A stretch of DNA of 64,000 nt from Parablautia intestinalis (GTDB taxonomy: Bacteria; Bacillota; Clostridia; Lachnospirales; Lachnospiraceae). The position numbers and the translations under genes are program-made. The stretch covers positions 62,001-126,000 of the forward strand of contig RAYQ01000011.1 in assembly GCA_003612395.1 (NCBI GenBank). Direction: 5' to 3'. How positions within the stretch are numbered: position 1 is the first letter of the stretch; each line of letters starts with the position of its first letter. The notes below the pieces were generated by a model that saw only the letters and a list, made by a program, of their open reading frames with translations, had not been told where the DNA came from and did no database searches. Shown here piece after piece: positions 8,881 through 17,720 of this stretch.

Positions 8881-10887
8881 ATGAGCAATCACCTGAAGAA
8901 TGAAATAAGCCCGTATCTGTTGCAGCATGCGGAAAACCCCGTGGACTGGTATCCGTGGTGTACAGAGGCATTTGAAAAGGCAAAGAAGGAAGATAAACCG
9001 GTTTTTTTAAGCATTGGTTACAGCACCTGTCACTGGTGTCATGTTATGGCGCATGAAAGCTTTGAAAATAAGGCGGTGGCCGAAATCCTCAACAGAGACT
9101 TTATTTCCATAAAGGTTGATCGTGAGGAACGCCCGGATATTGACAGCGTATATATGTCTGTGTGCCAGGCCTTTACAGGAAACGGTGGGTGGCCCATGAG
9201 TATTTTTATGAACTGGGATAAAAAACCCTTTTTTGCCGGCACCTATTTCCCTGTTAAGAGGCGGTACGGGATGCCGGGATTTGGAGATTTACTGGATGAA
9301 ATTGCAAATCAGTGGAAATATGACCGTAAAAAACTTTTATCTTCTGCGGATCAGATTATCCGTCATCTGAAAAAGGCGGAACCCGGCCATAAAGAGGAAA
9401 ACAGTAAAAATATGCCCAAAAGAGCAGTCCGTATTTTTGTTGATAACTTTGACAGCAAGTACGGAGGTTTTGGAGAAGCCCCTAAATTTCCAACGCCCCA
9501 TAATTTATTATTTCTGACATTGTATGCCGCATTAGAGAAAAAGGATGAGGAGAAGGAAGGAAACAAAGACAGCGGGGACATACTGAAAATGGTTGAAAAA
9601 ACCCTTACGCAAATGCGCAAAGGCGGTATATTTGATCAGATTGGTTATGGTTTTTCCAGATATTCTACGGATAAATATTTTCTTGCGCCTCATTTTGAAA
9701 AAATGCTGTACGACAATGCCTTGTTGACGGCAGCATATGTATCTGTCTATGCTATAACAAAAAACCATTTTTATTTAGATACGGCTGAAAAAACAGCACA
9801 ATATGTTCTCCGTGAAATGACCTGTGAGGAAACCTCTGATGGGAGGGGATTTTACAGTGCACAGGATGCGGACAGCGAGGGAGTGGAAGGGAAATATTAT
9901 ACTTTTACGCTGGCCGAAATAGAGGAGGTTTTAGGGGAAGAAAGAGGAAAAGCCTTTGCAGGTACGTTTGATATTAGCGCAGAGGGCAACTTTGAGGGTG
10001 TCAATATTCCCAACCTTCTTAAGAGCGAAGACCTGAATTCAGATTTTAGCGGGGAAATTCAAAAACTGTACGACTACCGGAAGAAACGTTCAAAGCTACA
10101 TCTTGACGATAAGATTTTAACTTCCTGGAACTCCATGATGATTGCAGCGCTTTCCATGCTTTCCAGAGTTACACAAAAGGAAGAGTATCTAAAGGCAGCA
10201 ACTGACGGGCAGATGTTCATAGAAAAAAATCTGTCGGAGGGCTTAGCGCTTTACACCGGTTATCGCAAAGGAAAATGTTCGGGAAAGGCTTTTCTGGATG
10301 ATTATGCGTTTTATGTGACAGCCCTTATGGAGCTTTATCATGCCACCCTTAACAAAGAGTATCTGGAAAAGGCAAAGGGGTTTTGCGATGAGGCGGTAAA
10401 GCGGTTTTTTGATAAGGAAAAGGGAGGATTTTATCTCTCCGGTTTGGGCAGCACGGAGCTTTTTATGAATCCCAAGGAAACCTATGACGGCGCGATCCCA
10501 AGCGGAAATTCCCTTATGGCTTACAATCTGGTAAGGCTGCATCAGCTGACCGGGAGGGAAGAATACGGAAGGCTTGCGCAAAAGCAGATCCGGTTTATGT
10601 CCTGTCATGCGCAGAATTACCCGGCCGGATACAGTATGTTTATGATTGCCAGTCTGCTTTATGACAACCCTCCGGAGCATATTGTGGTGGTTCCCAAAAG
10701 GAGCTCTGATTTGGAAAAGTTATCAAACAGGCTCTCTTTACTGGTCAATGTGGTAATAGAGGCGCGGAGCGGTAAGTATCCTCTGCTAAATGACCGTACA
10801 ACCTTTTATGTCTGTAAAGGACATACCTGCTATCCGCCTGTAAATATGCTTTACGGGGATTTAACGTCTTTTCCATTTCCCCAGTAA
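8881..10887 (+). CDS. Thioredoxin-domain protein, YyaL / DUF255 family
   Basis: At 668 residues this matches the full length of the YyaL (spermatogenesis-associated protein 20-like) family. The N-terminal thioredoxin-like domain has C50-H-W-C53 in [14 protein letters not shown] and the family signature [13 protein letters not shown]. The rest is an (alpha/alpha)6 barrel like N-acylglucosamine 2-epimerases and glycosidases ([42 protein letters not shown]). The biochemical activity is not established. The gene is monocistronic. Its last 27 bases overlap the 3' end of the convergent Sel1-repeat gene. Confidence 0.9.
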   Translation: MSNHLKNEISPYLLQHAENPVDWYPWCTEAFEKAKKEDKPVFLSIGYSTCHWCHVMAHESFENKAVAEILNRDFISIKVDREERPDIDSVYMSVCQAFTGNGGWPMSIFMNWDKKPFFAGTYFPVKRRYGMPGFGDLLDEIANQWKYDRKKLLSSADQIIRHLKKAEPGHKEENSKNMPKRAVRIFVDNFDSKYGGFGEAPKFPTPHNLLFLTLYAALEKKDEEKEGNKDSGDILKMVEKTLTQMRKGGIFDQIGYGFSRYSTDKYFLAPHFEKMLYDNALLTAAYVSVYAITKNHFYLDTAEKTAQYVLREMTCEETSDGRGFYSAQDADSEGVEGKYYTFTLAEIEEVLGEERGKAFAGTFDISAEGNFEGVNIPNLLKSEDLNSDFSGEIQKLYDYRKKRSKLHLDDKILTSWNSMMIAALSMLSRVTQKEEYLKAATDGQMFIEKNLSEGLALYTGYRKGKCSGKAFLDDYAFYVTALMELYHATLNKEYLEKAKGFCDEAVKRFFDKEKGGFYLSGLGSTELFMNPKETYDGAIPSGNSLMAYNLVRLHQLTGREEYGRLAQKQIRFMSCHAQNYPAGYSMFMIASLLYDNPPEHIVVVPKRSSDLEKLSNRLSLLVNVVIEARSGKYPLLNDRTTFYVCKGHTCYPPVNMLYGDLTSFPFPQ

Positions 10888-12183
10888 TGATTTTTTATAG
10901 CGGCTAAGAGCCTCAGATGCGCCTGCAATTTTTTTGTCCGCGGCCTTTTGATAGCAGGAGACAGCCATGGCAATGTCCTGCGCTACGCCTGTCCCTTTGT
11001 CGTACATGTCTCCCAGAAACATCCAGGCATGGCCGCTATTTTCCTGTGCAGCCTCCTCAAGAAGACGTTTTCCGCGGACCATATCTGCAGGGATTCCCTG
11101 ACCGTAAAGGCAGCAGTAGCCCATCAACTCCTTAGGATAGTTCTGGTTTTCATTGATAAGTCTGTTCATCATTTGGACAGCCATTTCATAGTTGACCAAA
11201 GTGCCGCGTCCCCAGAAATAGCATTGGGCCAGGTACCATCTTGCATGCTGGTGGCCTCCCCGGAAAGCCTGATCGAAAAGACGGAATGCTTCATTATAGT
11301 CAGCCGTACATCCCCAGCCATGGTAATAGCATCGCCCTGCATTATAGGAGCCGTATTCGTCACCGGCCCCGGCAGCCATATGGAAAAGCTGCAGCGCTTT
11401 TGCATAATCCTCCTTAGCTCCTCTGTCACCGTATAAGTATACCAGCCCCAGATCAACGGCACAGACACTGACGCCATCCTGAACGCCCCGTTCGCACCAG
11501 CGGATTGCATCAGCATACCGTTTTAAACCCTGATATTCCAGAATAAAGGAGTGGTAGTAATCCCGCATATCTACTTTGCCGTCCATATTTTCAGCAAAGC
11601 GCAGCGCTTCCTCCAGATCCTTTGTCACGCCGTTTACGCCGTTGCGTACGCTGTTGAAGGCGTTCCGGAAGGAGGGAAGGCAGCCCTGTGCTGCTGAGAG
11701 GCGGAACCATTTCAGAGCCTGGGCGGCATTTTCCTTTTCGCATTTTAAGAAATCTTCCTTTGAGGGCATTTGAAAATTAAGAAGCATATCGCCCCAGAAA
11801 TAGAATAGGCCGATGGCATACTGTGCCATGGGTTCACCGCCCTCGGCCATTGCCATGACGTCATCATAGGCATCCTTAAGAGTTCCGGTCATGGCGTTTT
11901 TGATATCGCCTTTTAAAATATCCATGCGGTCTGCGCCAAGCACACAAAGAGAACTGCCCAGCTCAATGCCGCGCTTTGAAAGCTTTTTGGCTTTCCTTTC
12001 ATTTACCTGAACATTTCCATCCCCCCAGCCATAGCATCTGGCAAGGAAATAGAAAGCATGGGGCTCTTCATCCGCTGTCGCTTTCTCTAAAAGCTGTACG
12101 CCTTCGGCAAATTTAGAAGGGTCCGCCTGAAAATAGAGCAGTTTAAGGCCTCTGCACAAGGTATTTGAATAGTAACGTTCCAT
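10861..12183 (-). CDS. Sel1-repeat (TPR-like) protein
   Basis: This 440-residue protein is built from successive Sel1-like repeats with the pattern A...LG..Y..G.GV..D...A...Y..AA. Clear copies include [54 protein letters not shown] and [15 protein letters not shown]. No signal peptide is present, so it is expected in the cytoplasm as a protein-protein interaction scaffold. The partner is unknown. ATG at 12183 is preceded by GGAGGATT. It is convergent with the YyaL gene and divergent from the beta-xylosidase gene. Confidence 0.85.
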   Translation of the reverse strand: MERYYSNTLCRGLKLLYFQADPSKFAEGVQLLEKATADEEPHAFYFLARCYGWGDGNVQVNERKAKKLSKRGIELGSSLCVLGADRMDILKGDIKNAMTGTLKDAYDDVMAMAEGGEPMAQYAIGLFYFWGDMLLNFQMPSKEDFLKCEKENAAQALKWFRLSAAQGCLPSFRNAFNSVRNGVNGVTKDLEEALRFAENMDGKVDMRDYYHSFILEYQGLKRYADAIRWCERGVQDGVSVCAVDLGLVYLYGDRGAKEDYAKALQLFHMAAGAGDEYGSYNAGRCYYHGWGCTADYNEAFRLFDQAFRGGHQHARWYLAQCYFWGRGTLVNYEMAVQMMNRLINENQNYPKELMGYCCLYGQGIPADMVRGKRLLEEAAQENSGHAWMFLGDMYDKGTGVAQDIAMAVSCYQKAADKKIAGASEALSRYKKSLLGKWKRR

Positions 12184-12371
12184 AGTAATCCTCCATTCTT
12201 ACTAATGTCTGCAAATTAAAAATATAATACTATATTTCAGTATTCCTTACAACCGTTACGACTTTTTTAAGAAAATCTGTACGGGATATATCTTTAACGC
12301 TGTAATGATTGTATAATAGCATTATTGGAGCAGAAGTAACAGAGCGTAATGAAAAGAAGGAGGATTTATTT

Positions 12372-14372
12372 ATGGTGATTTATGTAAATGCAGCGACAGA
12401 AAGGGATGGAAATGGAAGCCGGGAAATGCCCTTTAAACACATTCATTCTGCGGCACAGATTGCCAGGGCCGGGGATGAGGTTATAGTGGCGCCGGGTATT
12501 TATCGGGAATATGTTGATCCCAAATTTGCAGGCCGGGAAGATGCCCGTATTATTTACCGCAGCGAGAAGCCTTTGGGCGCTGTGATTACCGGGGCGGAAG
12601 AGGTGAAATCCTGGGAAAAATATCAGGATAATGTATGGGTATGCAGGGTTAAAAACGGTGTGTTTGGAAGCTACAATCCTTACACCACATTTATAGGAGG
12701 AGACTGGTATTTTGCACCTGTTGTGAGGCATACGGGAGCGGTTTATTTAAACGGCCGCCAGCTCTATGAAGCGGAAACCTTAGAGGAGTGCATTAAGGGA
12801 GAGGTATATGCGCCCTCCTGGGAGCCGGAATATTCCGTGTATAAATGGTATACGGAGCAGGACGGGGATGAGACCGTGATCTATGCAAATTTCCAAGGGA
12901 AAAACCCCAATGAGGAAAATGTGGAAATAAATGTCCGCCGCAACTGCTTCATGCCTTCCAAAACAGGGGTAGGTTATATTACATTCTCAGGCTTTTGTGT
13001 AAACAAAGCGGCGACCACCTGGGCCCCTCCGGCAGCTTATCAGGATGGAATGATAGGCCCTCACTGGTCTAAAGGATGGATTATTGAGGACTGCGAGATC
13101 AGCAACAGTAAATGCTGCGGTATTTCTCTGGGGAAATATTATGATCCGGACAACGATCATTACTTTACGAACAAGCATGTTAAAAGTCCCACACAGATGG
13201 AACGTGATGCCGTGTGCCGCGGGCAGTATCATGGCTGGTTAAAAGAAAAGGTAGGCAGCCATATTGTGCGCCGCTGTCATATTCATCACTGTGAGCAGGC
13301 TGGTATTGTGGGGAGGATGGGATGTGTGTTCAGTATTATTGAGGATAATCATATCCACAATATCAACAATATGCAGCAGCTGGGCGGAGCGGAAATCGCA
13401 GGCATCAAATTCCATGCGGCAATTGACGTGATTTTCCGCCGTAACCATATCCATCATTCTACGATGGGCATCTGGTGTGACTGGCAGGCCCAGGGAACCC
13501 GCATTACCGGGAATCTGCTGCACGATAACTACACGCCGGATAATACGCCTTTGGCGGAAGGCTGCATGATGTGCCAGGATATTTTCATTGAGGTGGGACA
13601 TGGCCCTACCCTGATTGACAATAACATTATGCTTTCCAAGGCAGCAGTACGTATTGCTACCCAGGGAGTGGCATGTGTGCACAATCTGATTCTGGGCGCA
13701 TTTACCGCTGTGGGAGGCGGTACGGATATGTTAGTTAAGGGTGTAAACCAGCCGCGCTATACGCCCTATCACATTCCCCACCGAACGGAGGTGGCAGGCT
13801 TTATGTCTATTCTGCATGGCGATAACCGTATATACAATAATATTTTTATCCAGAACTGGCCTGCAAAGGATGCGGAGGCCAAAGAGGACATGGGATTTAC
13901 CATGGCTGATAATCAGGTGGCCGGTACGGCGGTGTTTGACGAATATCCTTCCTATGAGGAGTGGATTAGCTGGTTTGAGATGGAGAAGCCTGCGGATATG
14001 AAAAAGCTTGAGGAGTATCATTTTGCCCATCTTCCTGTCTGGGTTAACGGCAATGCGTACTTTAACGGCGCTAAGGCCTGCAAAAAGGAAGCTGCAAAGC
14101 TTGTGGACGAGAAAAACAGCGTCTATGTGGAGCTTATGGAAGAAGATGGCAAATACAGCTTAAAAACAAATGTATATGAGTTCTTAGAGGACTTTTCATG
14201 TGGAATTATCAACAGTGACATTTTAGGATACGCCTTTGAGCCGGAGGAAAGATATGAAAATCCGGACGGATCCGCCATCATCTTTGACAGCGATTATTTA
14301 GGAGAGCATCGCGGCATTTCCTGCATGCCGGGGCCTTTTGCATGTGCCGGGGCAGCGGGGAAGCAGCTTTAG
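12372..14372 (+). CDS. Glycoside hydrolase family 120 beta-xylosidase
   Basis: The 666-residue protein is a right-handed beta-helix with strong resemblance to the GH120 xylosidase XylC of Thermoanaerobacterium: EINVRRNCFMPS, WAPPAAYQDG, GPHWSKGWIIEDCEIS, GSHIVRR, EIAGIKFHAAIDV. By that comparison the nucleophile is D370 (in WCDWQAQGTR) and the acid/base is E407 (in DIFIEVGHGP). The spacing between them is longer than in XylC because of an insertion (TPDNTPLAEGCMM). No signal peptide is visible, so it probably acts on imported xylo-oligosaccharides in the cytoplasm. ATG 12372 follows AAGGAGGA; an upstream in-frame ATG at 12309 lacks a ribosome site. No xylose transporter or isomerase is adjacent. 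Catalytic assignments rest on memory of the family, not an alignment. Confidence 0.8.
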   Translation: MVIYVNAATERDGNGSREMPFKHIHSAAQIARAGDEVIVAPGIYREYVDPKFAGREDARIIYRSEKPLGAVITGAEEVKSWEKYQDNVWVCRVKNGVFGSYNPYTTFIGGDWYFAPVVRHTGAVYLNGRQLYEAETLEECIKGEVYAPSWEPEYSVYKWYTEQDGDETVIYANFQGKNPNEENVEINVRRNCFMPSKTGVGYITFSGFCVNKAATTWAPPAAYQDGMIGPHWSKGWIIEDCEISNSKCCGISLGKYYDPDNDHYFTNKHVKSPTQMERDAVCRGQYHGWLKEKVGSHIVRRCHIHHCEQAGIVGRMGCVFSIIEDNHIHNINNMQQLGGAEIAGIKFHAAIDVIFRRNHIHHSTMGIWCDWQAQGTRITGNLLHDNYTPDNTPLAEGCMMCQDIFIEVGHGPTLIDNNIMLSKAAVRIATQGVACVHNLILGAFTAVGGGTDMLVKGVNQPRYTPYHIPHRTEVAGFMSILHGDNRIYNNIFIQNWPAKDAEAKEDMGFTMADNQVAGTAVFDEYPSYEEWISWFEMEKPADMKKLEEYHFAHLPVWVNGNAYFNGAKACKKEAAKLVDEKNSVYVELMEEDGKYSLKTNVYEFLEDFSCGIINSDILGYAFEPEERYENPDGSAIIFDSDYLGEHRGISCMPGPFACAGAAGKQL

Positions 14373-14456
14373 GCAGCAGACAAGCCATAGCATTTATCCT
14401 GCGGACAATGTCACAAGCCCGCATTTTTGCGGAGAAATAAGCTGAAAGGAATAGTT

Positions 14457-14846
14457 ATGGTACGATTGGCAGCAGGAGAGGATGCGCCGCAGTTAGAGAT
14501 TCTGAACAATGAATTTAACGGAGTGGGCGTATCTCATAAATATATAAAGCAATCCCTTTTAAGCAATGAGCGGGAGATTGTGGTGGTGGATGAGGAGGAT
14601 GGAATAATTGCCGGATTTGTCTGCGTCCAGCTCAAAAAGTCATTCTGCTACGAGGAATATATGCCTGAGATTACGGAAGTATATGTATCGCAGGCATATA
14701 GAAGAAAAGGGATTGCCAGCAAAATGATAATGTTTGCAGAAAAGTTTATTACCGATCATTATCTGCTTGGGGCAGTCCCTTTCAGAATAGAATTTGCAGA
14801 AGTTAAACCATGCGGCATGGCCCGTTTAAATCATGCCCTCCTTTAA
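14457..14846 (+). CDS. GNAT family N-acetyltransferase, C-terminally shortened
   Basis: About 129 residues. The GNAT acetyl-CoA loop is visible in ITEVYVSQAYRRKGIASKMI (the RRKGIAS pyrophosphate-binding motif) after a beta-strand FVCVQLKKS. The usual C-terminal part (N..A..LYEKLGF) is absent; the frame instead ends in AEVKPCGMARLNHALL. A frameshift or deletion near 14770 is likely, so the protein may be inactive. ATG 14457 follows AAAGGA. Its 3' end overlaps the convergent oleate hydratase gene by 21 bp, which fits a deletion having joined the two. Confidence 0.65.
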   Translation: MVRLAAGEDAPQLEILNNEFNGVGVSHKYIKQSLLSNEREIVVVDEEDGIIAGFVCVQLKKSFCYEEYMPEITEVYVSQAYRRKGIASKMIMFAEKFITDHYLLGAVPFRIEFAEVKPCGMARLNHALL

Positions 14847-16799
14847 CACATTATGGTCACGCAGAAGCTTCTCTATCACAGTTCCTTTTACAACATGTAG
14901 GATTGGCTTTTTCAAAGCATTTAATGGCCCTGGCAATTCAATTTCCAGAGGAGATTTGCCGTCCATAAGCTTTACACTGCTCTCTAAGAGCTCACGGATG
15001 TCGTAAACACTGGCCCATACTTCCGGTACGCCTCTGTCCACGCCCAGAAGTCCATAGACAGCCTCCATAGCGGTTCTTACCGAATACTCGGTTGTAAAAA
15101 CAGTATCTCTCGGGGTTTCCGTAAACTGTCCCAAAAAGGCAAAATTAACACAGCCGTCAGGAATCACGTCAGGGCGGTCGCCCTTTGTCCTGGGCATAAA
15201 GAACGCGGTAATATAAGGCATCATAGTAGGCACGCAGACAGCATTGTGCTCCGCAAGAACAGGGATATCTTCCATAGGCACGCCCAGGTGATAGAGCCAT
15301 TCCTGTGTAATTTCCATACCGGTACATTCACGCATGGGCTTCTTAATAAAGTCACCGGGTACATCTGTGAACAATCCGTATACCCATACGCATACTTTAT
15401 CCTTATCCTGTTCTTTAAACTGCCCCTGCCTGTTGATGGTCCAGCTCATAAGCCAGCTGGAGTCCTGGCAGCTTACGATACCTCCGGTTACAACGCGGCC
15501 GCTTTTAGGATCACGTTTACAGATATTGGTAATGTAAGGAAGAATTTTATCGTCCAAAGTAGTAACGGTTGCAGATTCCCAGTTGGTCTTAGCTATATCG
15601 GAGCAGAATTTTTCCGGATGCCCGAAGGCAGGATCCTGCTTTGCAATATTTTTCCAAAGGTTCCAGCATCCACTGGTGCGTACCTCGGCATCCCCGTTAG
15701 GCGCATGGTTCTGATCGCCATAAACGGTACCCTCCGTACAACTGCCATTGGTGACAAATACCAGATCGTTTTCCGTAAGGCTGATTCCCTTTTCGATGCC
15801 GTTTACCCGGCATTCAATTGTCTTTGCCACCTTTTTACCCTTTTCCATCTCAAAAATTACGTTGGTTACTTCCGTGCCGAACCGGAAGTCAACGCCTGCA
15901 TCCTCCAGATATTTCTGCATGGGAAGAATCAGTGATTCGTATTGATTGTATTTGGTAAATTTCAGTGCGCTGAAATCCGGCAGTCCTGCAATATGGTGAA
16001 TAAACCGCTGGAAATAAAGCTTCATTTCCAAAGCGCTGTGCCAGTTTTCAAAAGCAAACATGGTCCGCCAGTACAGCCAGAAAGTAGAGCCAAATACCTC
16101 CTCATCAAAAATATCCTCAATTGTCTTGTCATAGAGGTCTTCATCTTTGGTCATAAACAGCTTCATAATCTCCATACAGCCTTTTTGACTTAGGTTAAAT
16201 TTGCCGTCCGTATGGGCGTCCTCTCCGCAATTTATAGTAGCCCGGCACAGCGAATAATTAGGGTCTTCCTTGTTTAGCCAGTAATATTCATCCAGTACGG
16301 ACACACCCGGAGTTTCCAGTGAAGGGATGCTGCGGAACAAATCCCAGAGACATTCGAAATGATTTTCCATTTCCCGGCCGCCGCGCATTACATATCCCCT
16401 GGTGGCATCATAGATTCCATCGCAGGCGCCCCCTGCAATATCCATTGCCTCTAAAATATGAATGTGGGAACCGGGCATCTGGCCATCGCGCACCAAAAAG
16501 CAGGCTGCTGCAAGAGAGGCTAAACCGCTTCCTACAAGATATGCATTTTTTTCGTCCACGCCTTCCGGTTTTTTGGGCCTTGCGAAGGCTTCATAATTAC
16601 CGTTTGTGTAATATATTCCTTTGCTGTTTTTGTGCTGTTTGTCTCTTTCTGTGTTCCGGTAATCCTGCTTTTTAGCATCTTCCTTTTTACGGGATGCGTT
16701 TTGCTCTGCTTTTTTGTGATTTTTGGCTGCAACAGCTGCGATACCTGCACCTGCTGCAATTGCTGCTACTGAAAGTCCTATACCTTTTTTTCCTGACAT
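14826..16799 (-). CDS. ohyA: Oleate hydratase (fatty acid hydratase), FAD-dependent
   Basis: The protein is about 657 residues. The hydratase adds water to the cis-9 double bond of oleate or linoleate to give 10-hydroxy fatty acids. The FAD-binding start (AYLVGSGLASLAAACFL), the EAMDIAGGACDG motif and the RGGREMENHFECLWDLF segment, which holds the catalytic acidic residue of the family, are all clear. Unlike many hydratases it carries a hydrophobic N-terminal segment (IGLSVAAIAAGAGIAAVAA) and a long lysine-rich linker up to about residue 60, which would tether it to the membrane. ATG 16799 is chosen because AAAGGTGGT precedes it; a GTG at 16811 lies within that site. The TetR-type gene behind it on the same strand may regulate it. 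Confidence 0.92.
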   Translation of the reverse strand: MSGKKGIGLSVAAIAAGAGIAAVAAKNHKKAEQNASRKKEDAKKQDYRNTERDKQHKNSKGIYYTNGNYEAFARPKKPEGVDEKNAYLVGSGLASLAAACFLVRDGQMPGSHIHILEAMDIAGGACDGIYDATRGYVMRGGREMENHFECLWDLFRSIPSLETPGVSVLDEYYWLNKEDPNYSLCRATINCGEDAHTDGKFNLSQKGCMEIMKLFMTKDEDLYDKTIEDIFDEEVFGSTFWLYWRTMFAFENWHSALEMKLYFQRFIHHIAGLPDFSALKFTKYNQYESLILPMQKYLEDAGVDFRFGTEVTNVIFEMEKGKKVAKTIECRVNGIEKGISLTENDLVFVTNGSCTEGTVYGDQNHAPNGDAEVRTSGCWNLWKNIAKQDPAFGHPEKFCSDIAKTNWESATVTTLDDKILPYITNICKRDPKSGRVVTGGIVSCQDSSWLMSWTINRQGQFKEQDKDKVCVWVYGLFTDVPGDFIKKPMRECTGMEITQEWLYHLGVPMEDIPVLAEHNAVCVPTMMPYITAFFMPRTKGDRPDVIPDGCVNFAFLGQFTETPRDTVFTTEYSVRTAMEAVYGLLGVDRGVPEVWASVYDIRELLESSVKLMDGKSPLEIELPGPLNALKKPILHVVKGTVIEKLLRDHNVLKEGMI

Positions 16800-16820
16800 A
16801 TGTTTTACCACCTTTCTCTT

Positions 16821-16907
16821 TACAATAAGACGAATCGCGAAGCGTGTCGGCGTTTGTTTTCCTTGTTAACACAAAGACAACCCGCAAAGCGCATCTGCGT
16901 TTGTTCT
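16821..16907 (+). repeat. Dispersed hairpin repeat, tandem pair (copy set 1)
   Basis: Two related units follow each other. The first (16821-16857) reads ACAATAAGACGAATCGCGAA then GCGTGTCGGCGTTTGTT. The second (16871-16905) reads ACAAAGACAACCCGCAAA then GCGCATCTGCGTTTGTT. Each can form a small hairpin around GCGAAGC. Related copies lie near 19.9, 31.0, 53.0 and 58.3 kb. Confidence 0.7.
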
Positions 16908-16959
16908 CTTTGCTTTCATGAGCCTATCTTATTATCCCGTAACAATTATTTCCATTTAC

Positions 16960-17002
16960 AAAACAGGCGGAATGATAAACTTTTTATCATTCCGCCTGTT
17001 TT
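16960..17002 (-). terminator. Strong bidirectional terminator behind the TetR gene
   Basis: A near-perfect inverted repeat (AACAGGCGGAATGATAAA against TTTATCATTCCGCCTGTT) is flanked by AAAA and TTTT. It lies 70 bp after the TetR stop (minus strand) and insulates that gene from the oleate hydratase gene. Confidence 0.85.
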
Positions 17003-17071
17003 GATAAAAAAATTTGATTTCTGCGGGCAATAGGAACAGCTGCGAAGGAAACCGAAGTAAGGATCCGGCCG

Positions 17072-17650
17072 CTATTTTCCTTCATGAGAGCAGTTGTTTT
17101 GCGCAAAGTTGTAAATGGAATTGGTGATGTTTCCATGGAGAGTGATGCTCATCCGCTCTACAAGCTCATGGTAATCATCCTTCATGCCGCGATCAATCCA
17201 GCCCAGCATAATACCCACAAAGCCGAACTTATAAAATTCTGCAATAAAAGCCTTATCCTCCTGTGTCAGCCGGGTTCCCACACATTTTTCCTCAACTACA
17301 TCTGATATCAGATTAAAAGTGAGCCTGTAAAGATAATTTTCAATTTTTTCCCGGCTGATACTGTGATATACATTCTGGATGAAAGGTTTATTCTCCAGCA
17401 CTGCTTCAAAAACCTGAAGCATTCCCTCCTGCCATGTATCATAAGTCTTTTTACCCTGTAAGGCACGCTTTCCATCCTCAATACACACCCATTCCACCAG
17501 ATCATAAATATCCTTAAAATGATAATAAAATGCCATCCGGCTGATTCCGCAGTCGGATGTTAAATCACTGATTGTAATTTTATCAATTTTTTTGTGTAGC
17601 AAAAGATTTTTAAGGGATGCTTCCAGAGCCGTTTTCGTTGCATTAGACAT
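17072..17650 (-). CDS. TetR/AcrR family transcriptional regulator
   Basis: About 192 residues. The N-terminal helix-turn-helix is typical (ITISDLTSDCGISRMAFYYHFKDIYDLVEW). The C-terminal part resembles the TetR_C_8 type found in clostridial and DhaS-like regulators (GFVGIMLGWIDRGMKDD). ATG 17650 is chosen because GAGGTGAT precedes it. It sits between the MutS2-like gene and the oleate hydratase gene, all on the minus strand, with a terminator after it. Control of the fatty-acid hydratase is plausible but only inferred from position. Confidence 0.88.
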   Translation of the reverse strand: MSNATKTALEASLKNLLLHKKIDKITISDLTSDCGISRMAFYYHFKDIYDLVEWVCIEDGKRALQGKKTYDTWQEGMLQVFEAVLENKPFIQNVYHSISREKIENYLYRLTFNLISDVVEEKCVGTRLTQEDKAFIAEFYKFGFVGIMLGWIDRGMKDDYHELVERMSITLHGNITNSIYNFAQNNCSHEGK

Positions 17651-17720
17651 CAGTATCACCTCATTTTGTTTGCCCCATTTTACCATATAAATCTAAAAAA
17701 TAAAACTCGTCTGTCACAGA

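Noticed and set aside
9532-9768. Antisense frames within the YyaL gene
   Set aside because: They are shadows of a strongly conserved coding sequence, with no ribosome site.
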